Part shown: positions 23,206 to 36,317 of the stretch, in pieces | How positions within the stretch are numbered: position 1 is the first letter of the stretch | Layout of the letters: each line of letters opens with the position of its first letter | NCBI GenBank assembly: GCA_012064415.1 | Contig: SSNU01000027.1 | Location: 1 to 64,000 of the forward strand | Direction: 5' to 3' | Length of the DNA: 64,000 nucleotides | Source of the DNA: Gyrodactylus bullatarudis | Taxonomy: Eukaryota; Platyhelminthes; Monogenea; Gyrodactylidea; Gyrodactylidae | Program-made: the position numbers and the translations under genes | The notes under the pieces: model-generated | Databases searched by the model: none | What the model saw: only the letters and a program-made list of their open reading frames with translations | What the model was told of the DNA's origin: nothing

Positions 23206-26200
23206 AGGAATTTTTTCTACTAGATTTTGAAACAAGCTTTGCTTATAATGGGAGCTTAAAACGTAAAAACGGAAAAACTCTGTCTAAAAACAGATTTCAA
23301 AAATGCGATTTTTACACCTCTTCTAAATTAGATAACCAAAAACCAATGGCAGATTCGGAAAGCTCACAAAATTTTGATCCTGATAGCCTTTAAAATTTTT
23401 TAAAAATCTCTTCGGAAAGTCTATTTGTTCTCTAAAACATGGTGAAAATTCAACAAAAAAAAACCCAAAAATTCGAACATTACCTTTATTTGGCGTTAAT
23501 TTCCGAAAGCCGATAAAACTCCACCCCTACAAAAGTCATATCAATCGACGCAGAATTTAATTTCTCATCTAATTGCGAAACAATTAATACAATAACATTT
23601 ACGGTTTTTGCGAAAATTAATTTTAAAAATTTGGGAAATTTGGAATTTTGAGACATATCGTTTTTTCCAATTATCTCAGAAATTATAGTAAATTTTACAG
23701 ATCTGAGCACAGATTCGGGATCAGCGCAAAATTTTACACCAGAATCAGTATTATTTTACTTTTTACCACAATTTTGAATTTTTCATGACCCTCTGTGTAA
23801 TCAAATTACCAGTCAACCTATAATTAGTGATAAGAGAGAAAGGAAAAACTACTCAACAACCAAAAGAAAACGAAAAAAGTACAGTGGGCAAATCGACAAC
23901 TTTCTCCTACCAGTACAAAAATCATCTTCTTGAAGTTAAGTTTGTTTTTCTATCAGTTCCAAATGTATAAATTTCAATTTTCATCGTATCAGCATCGATT
24001 TGAGATAAAGAAAATTGAAAAAAGATATGAAATCAGTTCATTAGATGGTACTTTTGAAATAAAAGCGTAAAGGGGTCATAAAAAGTTCCTCAGTCTACAA
24101 TGGGCAAGAATATTTTACCAAAAACCCCTCTTTGATGGTATTCCGAACAAAAGAATCATAAAAAACCTATGGAATTAGAATAGCCAAATTCTCTTTCTAT
24201 ATCACATGATATTTCCCACCCTTTTTTATTTGTGAATAAAAAAATATTTGGGCGCATTTCCTAGATATTTTTTATTCCCTACATCTGAATTCAACCTAGT
24301 TTATTCATATTAGCATCGGATGGTTCTTGAACCTGGTTAGAACCACATGTAACTAGAATCCCAGTTATTGTAACTGGTTCAACCTTGATTTAATTTTAAA
24401 AAGATTTAAATATTAGATAGATTTTAAAATAACGTTTTTACTTGCAAGTACATTTATTATATTGTTTTTAATCTTGTTTCACTTCATCTTAAATGACTCA
24501 ATTCAGGCTGGATTTATCCGGTTTATATTAAAAACAAGATACTAGCAGAGATAAAAAGATGTTAAAATTACTTTAATTGATGTTGGAACTTGTACTTAAT
24601 CATATATATCAATTACATGAATTTCAAATTTTTTGCAGAAATACAATACAGAATGCGTTGGGAGTTAATTAATTGCAAGCGAAGGATTGATATATTTGAT
24701 TGACTAATAAAACTTAAATAGGTTAAAATAAAAGTTGAATTTTCCTTAATGAATTGCATAAATTTCATATTGTTTTTCACAACTTTCTTATTGAATTTCA
24801 TATCTTCTTTCAAAAATGACATTTTAAAATTCTATTCCTTAATGAATTTCATGAGTTTCAAAATTCCAGGAATTCCTATTAGAATTTCATATGTTCCTTA
24901 ACGAAAGGTATATAATGCGCTATAAATGGAAAATGCATATGCGATAATTTTGAGAATGAATGCAAATTTTCCAGGACAATGGTGAATAGACCTGCTAGAT
25001 GACCCATGAAATCGGATCAGACCAAGGAAAAAATTCCTAAGATCATTTGGGATTCTTCTTTTTTTTCTAAAATCAATTTTACTTCTAAGAATTTTAGTTT
25101 TATTCTAAATATAAAATTTTTCTTTCAATCAATTTTCATTATTATTTTTTGAAAAATTAGATTTGAACTGAATTAGTAAAAAATAAATTATGAAAGGCAT
25201 ACTTATGAGTTGGTATACAATAGGCTAGGATCATCTTTTCTGACAGAACTTTAAATTCTAAGCGTTATTTTGTATTGAAGAATGTGTCGAAAATGAGTCT
25301 CCATTATGTCATTGGGTTTTAAAAATTCAAAATTTTTCAAATCGCCGCTCAATTTTCAATGAATTTTTACTACGCAATCATTAAAATCCGGAATAATTTG
25401 GCCATTAAATGAGTTTCGTAAATTTTATCTTCAAAAATAATCATCAAAAGGAGCTTCATGGTTAATTTCGTTATTTTATCATGTTGGTGGGATATTTTGG
25501 GAAAAATGGTCAATGACATAATGGAGAATGACTTTCACACTTTAAAATTATGGAAAACATGATCTGAGTACTAAAATTCATCAGAAAAGTAATGCCTCTC
25601 GTGAGTTGTTTGGAGAAAAAAAATTTCACCCTAGTTTAGTATACAATTGAAAATTAAAAAGAAATTAACATAAATTCAATATAATAGACTCTTAGTCTTC
25701 CATCTTGATATTCACCAAAGAGTTTTAACCAAAGTTTTTCTAGTTATCCAACAAAGTAAGATTTATTACTGATACCAATTTGATCTATAGAAAATCTTTA
25801 AGCATCCAGTAGGCTCACATTTTGCATCGAAGAAGTTATCTCCAGACTTTTATAAAGTTTTGAATAGGTTTTCAATAGAATTTAGATAAGCTCCAATAGA
25901 AAGTTGAACGAGAAAAAAAAATTCATCCGAATTCTTGTTGCTGTCTTGATATCTTGTCGGTTCTTAGAGGAGACATCACACCGACATGATAAAATATATC
26001 TGTAGCCATGAATGTTGGTTATGAACTAATATATCACTGAATGATTTTCATGAGCCGTCAAAGTCTGCTTCTGAATGGGTTAGACATTGAAAACTACACC
26101 TCCATTCATCTGTGTATATTTACAGTTTGTTATTAAAATTTTGTCTAAAAATTTCAAAAGGTTGAGATTATTAGATCAATCTATAGAGAATTAAATTCTG

Positions 26201-26310
26201 ATCAGAATGGTATCGTATTTTGTGGAGGGGGGTTATTTCTTATAAGCCTAAAATCAGATTAAAGTTTGCCCAAAAATTTTTCTACATTTTTCATGAATGT
26301 CGATACAAGG
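23206..26310. other. No gene recognised; short inverted ends at 25301-25551
   Basis: AT-rich. A 16-bp inverted pair, CTCCATTATGTCATTG at about 25300 and CAATGACATAATGGAG at about 25533-25548, may mark a short transposon remnant. Its inner block near 25350-25410 resembles 14695-14770. No protein domain is visible in any frame. Confidence 0.35.
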
Positions 26311-27071
26311 GACTAATGTATTTCTAAATGTAATTACATCTTTTCTTAACAGTTTCCAAAATACAAAAAAATCGATATGGGGTCTTTCTTGATTTGTAGT
26401 TTGATCAGCTCACTTTAAAACTAATCTACACCTAGTTGATATGAAGATGGAAATTTATGATTTTTACAAAATTCTTAATTTTTTCATCAAGAAATCGAAT
26501 TTGATCAAGATTTTTTGAAATCTAGATCATGAGGCCCATTTTCACGATAGTTAGAAAATATCGATTTTTAAAGAAAATACGGCAAATTTAAAATCTTGAA
26601 ATAGCGCCAAATTCCCATTTTTTGGAGCTTTGAGTTGAAAATTTTTGTTGATTTCAATATGAGAGAGTGACCAAAAGTTGACCAAAATCAATTTTTGATC
26701 ACTCTCTCACATTGAAATCAACAAAAATATTCAACTCAAAGTTCAAAAAAATGGGAATTTGGCGCTACTTCAAGACTTTAAATTTGCCGTATTTTCCTTA
26801 AAAATTGATTTTTTCCAAATTTTTTTTTCTCCGTATCGTGAAAGAGGGCCCATGATCTAGATTTCAAAAAATCTTGATCAAATTCGATTTCTTGATGAAA
26901 AAATTAAGAATTTTGTAAAAATCATAAATTTCCATCTTCATATCAACTAGGTGTAGATTAGTTTTAAAGTGAGCTGATCAAACTACAAATCAAGAAAGAC
27001 CCCATATCGATTTTTTTGTATTTTGGAAACTGTTAAGAAAAGATGTAATTACATTTAGAAATACATTAGTC
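26311..27071. repeat. 761-bp near-perfect palindrome containing a foldback MITE
   Basis: The sequence from 26311 (GACTAATGTATTTCTAAATG) reads back as its reverse complement to 27071, with the centre near 26691 and few mismatches. The inner 520 bp (about 26434-26960) is a TTGATATGAAG-family foldback element. The outer 120 bp on each side are also inverted copies of each other although they are not part of the element elsewhere, so the arms include duplicated flanking DNA. Confidence 0.85.
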
Positions 27072-27184
27072 GTGAAAGAGGGCCCATGATCTAGATTTCA
27101 AAAAATCTTGATCAAATTCGATTTCTTGAAGAAAAAAATAAGAATTTTGTAAAAATCATAAATTCCCATCTTCATATTAACTAG
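27072..27184. repeat. Half copy of TTGATATGAAG-family MITE
   Basis: Immediately follows the palindrome and repeats the right arm from GTGAAAGAGGGCCCATGATC to CTTCATATTAACTAG. Its junction with the palindrome falls in the middle of the element, indicating rearrangement. Confidence 0.7.
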
Positions 27185-27405
27185 CTTTATAATTTACTAA
27201 TAATATGGAAAATTTTAACAAAAGTTCTAAGCTAATAAAAATGTCTCAAACATTCTTCGAAATGTAGCATGATTTGAGTAAAAAGATTTGATCATATTTA
27301 TTCATAATTTAATTATAATATAACATGTGAAAAATTTTAAATCATCTCACTTATTGAAGAATTAAATGATATATGTTACGTGTAATGTAGAAACTAAAAA
27401 CAGTG

Positions 27406-27450
27406 TATATGTTACCGTTAATCTTGTTACTCTTGATAGTCTTAAGACTA
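27406..27450. repeat. 45-bp block shared with 52420-52464
   Basis: Begins TATATGTTACCGTTAATCTT and ends CTTGATAGTCTTAAGACTA. It appears identical at both places and shares its tail with the transposon end at 53402-53424, so it is probably the terminus of a DNA element. Confidence 0.7.
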
Positions 27451-27477
27451 CCTGATAGTTAGTATTCGAAATATTGT

Positions 27478-27762
27478 GTGAGTCCAAACTATTTTTATCA
27501 GGGTAATCTAAATGTTTTTTATTCTAATCTTAATTTTAATGTTCTTTCAAGTGATGAATTATATTATCAGAGTTATTACTCTAATAATTCTGATTACTAT
27601 AACAATCACTGTAATTTTTATAATCCTTATTTTTTAAGAAATACTATACCTTTGTCTCCTTTTTCTTTTTATACGGATAGACCAATACAAGCCAGAATAC
27701 AACATAGTCAGGCAGCAAGCGAACAACGTTATAGTCAATCTAAAAAATATTTTTTTTCATGA
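27478..27762 (+). pseudogene. Coding-like fragment, Tyr/Asn-rich, shared with 6665-6943
   Basis: Open frame of 94 codons. The first half is rich in Tyr, Asn and Ser. The second half has FLRNTIPLSPFSF and QHSQAASEQRYSQ, close to the frame at 6665-6943. I recognise no family. It may be an exon remnant or a piece of an unknown mobile element. No ATG opens the frame. Confidence 0.35.
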
Positions 27763-27779
27763 AAAATATGGTCATTTTT

Positions 27780-28080
27780 TCGAACTTAGAACTCTTATTG
27801 TCTTATTGTGATCCTGAAAATCAACTTTTGATCACTTTCTTACTTTGAAATCAATAAAAAAACTTGAGTTCTAAGTTCGAAAAAATGGGATTTTAGAGCT
27901 AAATCGAAATTTGAAAAATGACCATATTTTTCATGAATGAATTACGAATTTTTTTTCTTCAAATCGTAAAAGTGAGCAACATGGGTAGGATTCCAAAAAA
28001 TCTTTCTCAAATTCGAATTTTTGATGAAAAAATCGAGTTTTTCGTAATAATCATAGATTCCTAACTTCATATCAACCAAC
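27780..28080. repeat. TTGATATGAAG-family MITE, partial
   Basis: Matches the right half of the long element at 14833-15550, including TAGGATTCCAAAAAATCTTT and the terminal ACTTCATATCAACCAACTT. Confidence 0.65.
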
Positions 28081-28600
28081 TTGAGTAAATTACTTTTAGT
28101 AATTACCAGTGACCACACTTTGCTATAGTAGGTTAATTCTAAATTTTCATCTTGATGAATAGATTTCAAAAATTTTCTTGATGATTTCTTGGTCTATGTA
28201 ACAATGTATAGATCTAATAATTCTTAGCATCATCCGTATTTTCCATAGGATACATCATTGAATTTTTAATCTAATTGGACGAGAGTTAACTAGGAATAAT
28301 TCCAGTAATCACTTGAATTCCTTACGATGATTTATCGATTTTGTTTTTAAGATGAAAGATTAATAACGATTCTAATCTTATATATATTTTCTCACTCAAA
28401 GAAATATATATATCCAAAATATACACATTAATATGGATTGTCGAATTCTTTTCAATGGATACTTTTCTTTCATTATGAACGTGTATCTATCAAAATTACT
28501 CAATACCAATAAACAAGTTTACAAAGTCAACCTCTGATAAATTCGGAAGTTGATGATTTTTACCTATCTCTAATGTATATATGTATAATGTATATTATTA

Positions 28601-28945
28601 GACTTAAACGAAATTTTGCAAACCGCCCATCGATATGATCAATTCAATCTTCTAGTATTCTAACATTATCCCACCAAATTTCGCTTCAAAATACTATGCT
28701 TCTACAATATAAACAAAATTGTAAAAACTTTTCAAATTAAAAACGTTTTCTAGTTAAAATTATGAATATAGAACATTATAAAACGTTTTTTATTTGAAAA
28801 TTTTCACAATTTTGTTTATCTTATTCCAAAAGCATGGAAAGGTATTTTGAAGCGAAATTTGCTGGGATAATAATGAAATACTTGAAGATTAAATTTATTA
28901 CATTGATGGGCGATTTAAGTGATTTGGCGAAATTTCGTCTGAGTC
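28601..28945. repeat. MITE with GACTTGGACG ends, complete
   Basis: Full-length short copy of 345 bp. It starts GACTTAAACGAAATTTTGCA and ends GCGAAATTTCGTCTGAGTC, flanked by TA at 28599-28600 and 28946-28947. Both long inverted halves are present. No coding sequence. Confidence 0.85.
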
Positions 28946-29969
28946 TACTACACATTCCACTACTCACAGTTGTGATTGCGTAAGCTTTCTATTTGCTTTA
29001 AATTGTACATTTTTGTCATCATTCCTTTCACTTAACCCTTCATACTTTTTTCACTCCTCATCAGAAAGGAAATTTATTAAAATATGTAAAATTCGTAAAA
29101 ATAGCTTTTCACTGATGATAACCAAAGTTAGTTGAAGTTTTTGAAAATCCAGAAATGTTTATTTATAGAGCATGTTAAATTCAAATAAAATAATGGTTTT
29201 CTCATATAATACCGATTTTATTTAGTAATCAATAAATCTATGAGACAAAATCTTTCTTTTGGTAAAAAAAGTCTTTGAAGCTCATCGATTTTCCTCTATT
29301 AATAATGTCTGAATTTTCATATAAATCAATTTATCCTTTTATTTAAATACAATGTAAATGTTTGAGAATCAAAGGCTTGTATGCTGATGCATTTTCTGCA
29401 CTTAGGAAAAGATCATTTTACTTTATTCTTGAAGTACTATATATTACTTTAGAGTAGAGTATTAATCTTTGAAAGTTTTAGTATTGTGAAAAACTTTTTT
29501 TTCAAAACATATGACAGTAAAGTGGAAGAAAGAGTTTATGGAAACTGTGAAAATCTCTCAAGAAAAAATCTTGCCGTGTATAAACTAGAAGGAAGTAGAT
29601 TAGAAAATCAAAAGAGCTAACAGAAAGATAACTGATGAAGTAAGAAAGATTAATCAAAGTAATTTCACCAACACTAGAGAGGAAAAATAAATCAATATCT
29701 TTCATGATCTGAGTAGAGGGGAAGATTCCTCACAGAGAAAAACAGATCTATGGAAATGTAACACTGTCTTTTTTCTCCTTTAATCGATTCAGTTTGATGA
29801 ATATTTTATTTTGCCTCACTCACTGGAATCCAATGAGATTGTAATAAATAGTCTGCTTCGTTCATTTTCTGTATCTAGTAAAAATATTATGTAGTAAAAT
29901 AGCAAATATATCTATTCGCGATGAATTTGCGAAGAACATATTTAGAGAAGAACATTAGGGTGATACAAA

Positions 29970-30740
29970 ATATTTTTTTTCCCGAGCAACTTTCTGGGCG
30001 ATTTGCAAATTTGGACGCTTTTACACAGAAAAGAAGATTTTCATAAATTAAAGTTAAAAAATTTGTTGTTCTGATACCCAGTAGACTCGGACGAAATTTT
30101 GCAAAATCCCTTAAATCACCCATCGATATGAAAAAACTAATCTTCAAGTATTTAAATATAATCCCACCAAATTTCGCTTCAAAATACCTTTCCATGCTTC
30201 TGGAATAAGATAAACAAAATTTTGAAAATTTAAAAACGTTTTTTGACCTATCAAAATTGTAATTTTGTATTTAGGAAAAATAAGAGAAATTTCATTTTTA
30301 ATTATTGAAAAATCAATTATCATAGGGTTTTAGTCATTTTTGCAACTTTTTAGGAAGAAATAATGTGAATTCAAGTTAAAATTATAAATATAAAACAATA
30401 AAAAACGTTCTGAATTTGATATTCTAAAGCGAAATTATATTTATATACTTGAAGATTAGTTTTTTCATATCGATGGGTGATTTAAGTAATTTTGCAAAAT
30501 TTCGGTCTAAAATCCCATCAATCCTATTTTCCCAAAATTCTTTCAAGCGCATTAAAAATTTCAGAAAAGGATGAAGATATGTAGCGACGAGATTTTAGAT
30601 AACTATCAGAATAATTCCCATCCAAATAGATCCAGATTGGTCAAAAAAAGAATTTTATCAATTATCGTGGTAAAATTCATTCAAAGTTTGTTTGCGCGGA
30701 CTTAAAAATTGTAATTTTCCAATGATTTTGTATTTAAAAT
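29970..30740. repeat. Older dispersed repeat interrupted by a MITE
   Basis: The blocks at 29985-30081 and 30510-30700 are contiguous in a related copy at about 49010-49260 (for example CGATTTGC-AAT-TGGACGCTTT, then TTCTGATA, then AAATCCCAT, then TTTCCCAAAATT). Here the MITE at 30084-30507 splits them at a TA. Confidence 0.7.
30084..30507. repeat. MITE with GACTTGGACG ends, complete
   Basis: The copy is 424 bp, starting GACTCGGACGAAATTTTGCA and ending GCAAAATTTCGGTC, with TA at 30082-30083 and 30508-30509. It sits in an older repeat whose uninterrupted relative at about 49089 gives the empty site. The minus-strand frame over 29887-30195 is only a reading of this element. Confidence 0.85.
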
Positions 30741-33257
30741 ATATTTTTTTCTCAAAATTCAATTCTCTATCGAATAAGCAAATAGCCGAAAAAAAATTTG
30801 TAAAAATCGTTATTACTCTAATGGACATATTTGAAATCAGCAAATCCCATAATACAATGAGCCGATAACTTTATTTCTGAAATACGAAAATGTGTTGAAT
30901 CGCCAATTGAACAATTCAAAACTTTATTTTATCATATTTTAGGCCTATTTAGTGCTCGATATTGTCAAATTGAAGGTTCTATGTATGAACTATTCGTCAG
31001 TACTCTTTCTTATAGTTAATGCTTAACGATTTTACTCATATATCTTAAAGAATCAATAAAAGCTTACAACCAACTATGGTTACCAAGAAATTTATTAGAA
31101 GGGCTTTGCAATCTTATGATTATGATTGCTATTGTCGACAAATGAAGAGTCTCTGAAAAAGAATAATAAATAGATTAGAGTTACATTTAAAACAAATCTA
31201 AACCGGTTGTATATATTGAAAGATGCAATAGTGAATATAAAATTAGAAAATCAATAGACTTTTTGTCAGATAGAAAGTTGGTTGTTATGCTGAAAATTTA
31301 TGAGTTTCACAATTATTTTCTATTAACGTGATGATAAAAAAAATTTTCAAGGACGACATTTTATGAAAATTTTTCCTTTCATCTAATCTACTTCAGATTC
31401 TGATTTATATTGAAATTCACATTTACTAGCGAGTAGTTTAAAAAAAAATTTAATTTCTTCAATGTGACGATTTATTTGTAAACTAAATTTTATGTCAAAA
31501 TCTCTTTTAAATTTCATTCGATCTGATTACAAAACAATTAAGATATTGAAGATTAACGATAAAAATGGGATTGAAATTTTACCCCATGTTCAAGAAACTC
31601 TTGTTAGAGCTGCTTTTTGATTCCATGCATAAAGAATATGCCTTGTTTTGAATTAGCTATCCAGCTACTATTGTCATGAATCTTGTCATCTTAATTTAAG
31701 AATTCTAATCAGATGGCGTTTTCCTTAATTGATGTTACCTTTAAAGCATGATTATAATATCTATCATGCAATTAATTTGTATTATGCTCGACCAACATTG
31801 AATACACTTTCAATTTTTTTCAGATTCAATTGCTTTATGGAGTATTCCCATTCTCTGTTTTGAGGACCGAAAAAAGCTCGTTGCTTCCTAATGAGCCTTA
31901 CTTCTATTGCAAGACTTTTTAAGAATCATTTTGAACCAAAATTCTGTAAATCATGACTCTCCGTAAATTGGTATTTTTATACTCTTTAATTTCTATTTTA
32001 CTAATCATTCGAAGCGGGGTAATTAACTTTAGTCCTTCAGAGAGTTTGCAGATTACCAAGGAAGCTAGTCACACATTTTAAATCTAAAAATATATTTTTT
32101 AATATTTTGTAAATAAATTACGTTTTCCTTTAAAGTGAAAATGCAATTCTAGATTTTTACGTCTTTACTTTTTAATGATAAAGCTTACAAATTTTTGGTG
32201 ACTAGTAAATAGCTAATCTGAATACAAGCTTAAAAACTCAAAAATTATCCTATGAAATCTTTTAATATTAAGAAGTAACGATGAGTGACGATAACGAAGA
32301 TGATATTTTCTTGTTTATAAAACCCAAAACACTATTTCTTAAGTATAAAAATTAAATTCAAAATTATTATAGCGAGGAATATGTTTTTAATTGATCTCTT
32401 ATTGAATATTTAAAAATCTTGGATTTTTCTCTTGATGTTGTTTTAGACTTTGATCAAATCTCTTGTTTTATTGATTTATATATTTTTTTCTGGTATGCTT
32501 TTAGATCACTCATTCACCATAAGGCGCAATTAGTCACAGCCGTAGTTGTTCTTAGGGGTGCTGTTCAGATTGAAAAACAAAAAAATACAAACAAAGCTTA
32601 GTCCGCATAATTTGAAGGAAAAATTACGAAATTTAAAGAATCTTTTTACTAAAATTCAATGAAACCGCCTTCAATTTTGTTCAAGTTGATAATAATTTTG
32701 ACATCATTTTCTACACCTATATAGAGATCAACAATAAAAGGTAAAAAACAGGTTCCTTTAACTATTCCTTCTCTGATTGAATAACTAATCTGATCAAAAG
32801 ATGAGATCTGTTTTTTCATTTCAAATGGTTTGGGTTACTTTGAATTTTACCAGATAAAATTTTCAAAAACTATTAAATTAGAATTCTAGTTCAGGAGCTA
32901 TTTCATAATCATCTGGAATCAAAAAAGTTTTATCACTGAAAAACTGTAATACCTCATTCAGTTCAGGTAAAAAGAAAATTAATTCATGAATTCATATGAA
33001 TGAATAGTGAATCAACAATATGACTCAGAGAAACAATTCAATGACACATCGTATTGATCATAGTTTTAGACCATGTTCACTAGAAACAATGTTGGATTTA
33101 ATGAAATTTTTCGTAAACTATAACTAAGTAAGTAAAACTTTAAATTCATAAAAAAGTAGCAAAAAGATGAAATTTGGAGGATATGAATTTTAATGTGTGA
33201 TTTTTGAAATGTAGTATGAAAATAATGTCTCGAATTCTATCTGTTAGTTTTATTATT
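30741..33257. other. No gene recognised
   Basis: AT-rich with short frames only. The frame at 32419-32601 contains VVVLRGAVQ, loosely like VVLQGAVQ at about 6700; too short to interpret. Confidence 0.4.
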
Positions 33258-33775
33258 TTAGAGTGTATAATTTTTACAGAAATCTCGATTTTTTCATCAA
33301 GAATTCGAATTTTTTAAAGATTTTTGGAATCCTACTCAGGTTGCCCACTTTTACCAGTTGAAGATAAAAATTCAGAAAAAAAATGTTTCAATGAAAAAAT
33401 GGTAATTCTTCAAATTTTGATTTAACGCCAAAATCCCATTTTTTCGAACTTTAAACCGAAAATTTTTATTGATTCGAAAGTTGGAAGTTGATCAAAAGAG
33501 GTTTGTCAGGATCAAGATTACACAAGAAAGCCAACCAGCACCGTCAAGTTACTGACAGTTACACCATTTTAGAGAGATTTTGAATTATCAAAATTTCATT
33601 GATTTTCAAGTAGTGAAAATGATCAAAAAAACGAAATTCCGCTCCCAAACGATAATAAGGTTAAGCATCAGATAAGATTCAGTTGAATTGATTTTCTTGT
33701 CTAAACCTCTTTTGATCAACCTCCAACTTTCAAATCAATAAAACAATTTTAAATCCGGGTTACTGGTTTTTTCCA
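33258..33775. repeat. TTGATATGAAG-family MITE, larger subtype, end-truncated
   Basis: Carries the blocks TTTTTACAGAAATCTCGATT, CACTTTTACCAGTTGAAGAT and TTGATTTTCTTGTCTAA seen in the 14833-15550 element. The right terminus is missing. Confidence 0.65.
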
Positions 33776-35333
33776 TCTGCCCACAGGATTCTCTTTTCGA
33801 ATTTAGATGATAGAATAGTTTAAATTTGATCTAGTGAATTAAAAATATTTTTTTAATGAGAGAAAATTCGATAAAAACTAAAAATTCATCGTTTCTGGCT
33901 TCTTATCGATCACCTCCCTATAGTTCACTTTTCCTTATGAACTGAATGGAAAAAACTGATATTTAGATTAATTACACAAGAATTTCTGATTTTTGATGTA
34001 ATTGATAATGTTGTAAATGAAGATTTTGTTTCAAATTGAAACTTTCAATCCAGATTGGTCCCCTGGTAGATTTACAAAGTCTGATGGAATGGGTTTTCCT
34101 AGAACAGACATTTGTTATCATTGAAAATATTGTATTTTTCTGTATTTATTGTCAATTTTCTATTTAGTCATTGGAAATCAATAGTACAATATAGTTGTAA
34201 ATCATTTAATACATTATATTTTAATTGAAAATAACAATTATTTTGTACATTGAATATACAAGTGTCTCTGTCTATGAAACATGCATACAATTCCTATAAC
34301 AACTACTATGTATGCAGTGCACACCAGGAAAATCTATTCCTATTTTTATAATATCATTATTATTATTAACTTGGAGAATTTAAATTCAAAGAAAAAAGAT
34401 CAATAAAACTTGTTTCTTTAAAATAAAAGAATAGTCTATGGTTACCTTTTAATTAAACAAAGTATTTGATTAGAGAGAAAGATATAATTTATCCATTTAC
34501 CATTTTTCTACTTTTGAAAATAATAATAGTTCGCTTTTAAATTAGACATTGTCTGAAGATCTAAAAGGTGTGAAAAGATGAAACCATTCTCTACACTTAT
34601 TGATTCGAGATTTCTTTTAAGAAAGATAAAATATTGATATTTCTGTAGCATAGAGTCTGTATTCATTTTTTTAGAAAAATAATCAATAATTTTTTGATGA
34701 AGGAAATAAAAACTTTGCTCAATCGATTCCATGTCAAAACTAACTAAATTTATCCATTGTTCATTCAAACCTTACTACTACCTTGGCAGTTAGTGATCAA
34801 AACAATGTAATGTTTATTAAAAGATAGTTTCTTTTATTGATTTTAAAAAAAGTCAATTTTTATCAGATGTAACACACATCATATAATTATAATGATAACA
34901 ATAGATAATTATAATTATTATAATAATATCATAACTCTTGTGAATTTCGGTAAGTTGTCATTTAGTTTTGCGTTGACGTAATTTGTTTCTCATAATGATC
35001 ATCTGAATAACTAATGATGATAACAGTAATAATATTATTTCTAACTTCAAATTGACTCGATAATATATAGTGTATGCTTGTATCGGGTATTTTTGGCATC
35101 AATGGAAGACATTTTGTTCACTTAGTTTTTCTCACGGAAATCCATTTCAATATTGTTGATAAATATGTATGTATAAAATTGTTAAGCATCCTCAAAATGT
35201 ATGGTCATGAGTCAGAGAAATTATGTATTTATCTATATATAAATATAGTTTGGAATTTATAATATATATAATCCGATACAAACAATCATTAGTACGTTGG
35301 TATATCTAGTAATAAGGAATGTGGATGTTTTTG
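33776..35333. other. No gene recognised downstream of the PITP cluster
   Basis: Lies 3' of the first PITP gene and should hold its 3' UTR. The frame at 34508-34768 (-) shows no known domain and begins within AT-rich DNA. Confidence 0.4.
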
Positions 35334-36317
35334 TTAAATTGTAGTTGTTCCTTTGAGACTTTCTTGTTTGATCAACTGAAAAGAAAACAGATATGAAAAA
35401 ACATGATTATGAGTCAATTAGAAAGCCGTCTCATACCTCTTCTAATTCTTTCTTTGTTTTCTCCTCGTATTCACGAATATCGGCCATTGACATGCCTTTC
35501 CATTTGTCCATGTAACAATAAAGTCTTCTATGAAAGTCTGTGAATAATTTCTCCTCGAATTGAAAAATTACCGGTCTCATAATATAAGCACCCCAAACTC
35601 CTAGTGTCAACGTCACTAGCTTGTAGCAGCACATCATCTTGGATGGATCAAAGGTCTCATACCATTTTGGTTGGAGAGGACCAACGTCTGAAGTCTTGAA
35701 GATGGTCGTATCAAACTCCTTATTAAAAGCACGAACCCGAGTAGCATAGGCGTTATCACCAATGTCGATTGTTATCGTGGTTAGATCTTTCAATTGATTT
35801 GCAGTCAAATTATGTGGATTTTGGAGGTTTATATCCGAATGATGAAGCGATTCAATATTGATTTGAAACTTATCAGCTGGCTTGACTTTATTCTAAGAGG
35901 GAATACATTTTCTTTAAGCCTGAGTAAAGCATCATAATGTTATCTAAGATAGATTACCTTGAATAGAGTCCTACAGTAGGGATAAGCATTCCAAGCAGTC
36001 TCGACAAAAGTTAGATAATCATTGTTGACCAACTTTTTTATATAACCCGGAATTTTATCCTGAAGGTGATAATTCTTTAGAGTGTATTGACCCTCTGTGT
36101 AGGAACCGTCGAGTAATTGAGAAAGGGGTGGATACTTGTCCTTGGTAAAAGGTTCATTCGTAACTACCTCAATGCCATTATTACCGCCAGTCTCTTGTTT
36201 AGAGTATTCTGCAACTGTATATAACTGAGCTATTTGATATTCTTCAACAGTCAATGGAAGTGGAATTCGACTAAAATATTATTCCTCAATAACTCACTAC
36301 AGGTATTGCGTCACCAT
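35334..36317 (-). CDS. Class I phosphatidylinositol transfer protein, copy A
   Basis: Transfers phosphatidylinositol and phosphatidylcholine between membranes in the cytosol. Four exons: 36317-36298, 36270-35958, 35892-35437 and 35375-35334, giving 276 residues (human PITP-alpha has 270). Introns are 27, 65 and 61 bp, all GT..AG. The protein shows the N-terminal YRIPLPLTVEEYQ, QLYTVAE and ETGG motifs, the inositol-binding Thr and Lys in QYTLK (Thr70, Lys72), Asn101 in WNAYPYCRT, and the C-terminal FHRRLYCYMDKW. The membrane-contact Trp pair of vertebrate PITPs is reduced to Val-Trp. It is the most 3' member of three tandem copies on the minus strand, 617 bp from copy B. Start chosen because the 20-nt first exon restores the conserved N-terminus; without splicing the frame stops at once. 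Confidence 0.9.

Noticed and set aside
29887..30195. Minus-strand ORF of 102 codons
   Set aside because: Its end lies within the MITE at 30084-30507 and its sequence recurs in every copy of that element; it is a reading of a non-coding repeat.
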